DNA of 33,416 nt, from the NCBI GenBank assembly GCA_003250275.1, contig QKGW01000561.1:1-33416 (forward strand). The letters run 5' to 3'. The notes under the pieces were generated by a model that was not told the origin of the DNA, ran no database searches, and saw only the letters and a list, made by a program, of their open reading frames with translations. Of the stretch, positions 33,142-33,416 are shown in pieces. The number at the start of each line of letters is the position of its first letter. Within the stretch, counting starts at the first letter, position 1. Position numbers and translations under genes: made by a program. This DNA is from Alphaproteobacteria bacterium. GTDB lineage: Bacteria; Pseudomonadota; Alphaproteobacteria; Rhodospirillales; Rhodospirillaceae.

Positions 33142-33177
33142 AAAGACCCGCCTCCAACGGCGGGTCTTTCTGTTTTT
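33142..33177. terminator. Bidirectional intrinsic terminator
   Basis: AAAGACCCGCC (33142-33152) pairs perfectly with GGCGGGTCTTT (33159-33169) around a TCCAAC loop. On the minus strand the stem is followed by TTTTTGTTTT, making it the terminator of the IclR-family gene. On the plus strand CTGTTTTT follows, so it can also act against transcription from the sulfite reductase operon. Confidence 0.9.
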
Positions 33178-33182
33178 GGCTA

Positions 33183-33222
33183 CGTGGGGCGATTGGGCGC
33201 CTCGCTCATAACTTGAAGGCTG
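33183..33222 (+). pseudogene. Possible degenerate initiator tRNA-Met remnant
   Basis: GCTCATAACTTGAAGG (33204-33219) differs by one base from the anticodon-arm sequence of the initiator tRNA at 64-140. CGTGGGGCG at 33183 resembles its 5' acceptor end (CGCGGGGTG) and CTCG lies just before the anticodon part. About 11 bases of the D-arm are missing and no T-arm follows. It overlaps no gene, lying between the terminator and the IclR stop. Chance similarity is possible. Confidence 0.3.
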
Positions 33223-33223
33223 A

Positions 33224-33416
33224 TCACTTTCCCATCGGCAATTGAATGGAATTCGCCACCTCGGTAACGCGCGGCGCGATTTCCGCGCGCATCCGCGCTT
33301 CGCTCATCTTGAGGCTAGAGGTGGCGCATTGCACCGCCGCGACCGGCCGCCCATGGCGGTCGTAGATGGGCGCGGCGAGCGCGATTTCGTTGAACGAGTT
33401 CTGATGCTCGGTGATC
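33224..33416 (-). CDS. IclR-family transcriptional regulator, C-terminal part
   Basis: The last 63 residues of a protein that starts beyond the window: EIALAAPIYDRHGRPVAAVQ, ATSSLKMSEARMRAEIAPRV, ending NSIQLPMGK. This is the end of the IclR effector-binding domain, in which the NxIALAAPI and GRPVAAV strands form the ligand pocket and the last helix packs below it. The DNA-binding domain and target genes are not visible. A perfect intrinsic terminator follows 55 bases downstream. Confidence 0.88.
   Translation of the reverse strand, partial: ITEHQNSFNEIALAAPIYDRHGRPVAAVQCATSSLKMSEARMRAEIAPRVTEVANSIQLPMGK

Overview
The window is a high-GC (about 70 % across most of it) chromosomal segment. 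GTG/TTG starts, ATGA-type gene overlaps, a SAM-II riboswitch, a CysJ/CysI sulfite reductase and an initiator tRNA of alphaproteobacterial type point to an alphaproteobacterium, possibly Rhodospirillales. The species cannot be named from the sequence alone.

Region 1 (1-4.7 kb): an initiator tRNA-Met between two intrinsic terminators is followed by a clearly AT-richer accessory island. The island carries a two-gene Hachiman-type anti-phage locus (hamA nuclease, hamB helicase, minus strand) and a decayed replication-initiator-like gene. It ends against an oligopeptide-type ABC ATPase that has lost its N-terminal half, so the right-hand junction is a visible insertion/deletion scar.

Region 2 (4.7-32.7 kb) is an almost uninterrupted sulfur-metabolism supercluster. 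(a) A Cys/Met-family PLP lyase and a gamma-glutamyltransferase lie downstream of the broken peptide-transporter gene. (b) A cystathionine gamma-synthase-like gene (minus strand) sits behind a SAM-II riboswitch. (c) An Rrf2/CymR-type regulator is divergent from a methionine/kynurenine-type aminotransferase. (d) A minus-strand operon reads FAD-linked 2-hydroxyacid dehydrogenase, aminotransferase, cysJ, cysI, siroheme dehydrogenase domain. (e) A plus-strand operon reads metQ, metN, metI, SAM-dependent methyltransferase, DMSP-lyase-family cupin; it is preceded by an 18-codon leader peptide with a Cys-Cys pair and a third Cys, which looks like a cysteine-responsive attenuator. (f) A minus-strand operon reads taurine/sulfonate-type ABC importer, threonine-synthase-like PLP enzyme, Ldh2-type dehydrogenase, short MnmA-like PP-loop protein, intrinsic terminator. 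(g) A plus-strand operon reads ThiS-like carrier, MetY-like sulfhydrylase, ThiF/MoeB-like E1, JAMM protease, sulfite reductase fused to a TusA domain. Group (g) matches the protein-thiocarboxylate homocysteine pathway (HcyS/HcyF/HcyD/MetY/Sir) known from Wolinella succinogenes.

Together these genes would import organosulfur compounds, release or reduce their sulfur to sulfide, load it on a carrier protein or use it as free sulfide, and make cysteine/homocysteine/methionine, with at least two RNA-level sensors (SAM and probably cysteine).

Region 3 (32.7-33.4 kb) is decayed: the tail of a short-chain dehydrogenase, an unrecognised coding remnant, a bidirectional terminator, a possible degenerate copy of the initiator tRNA, and the C-terminus of an IclR-family regulator running off the window.
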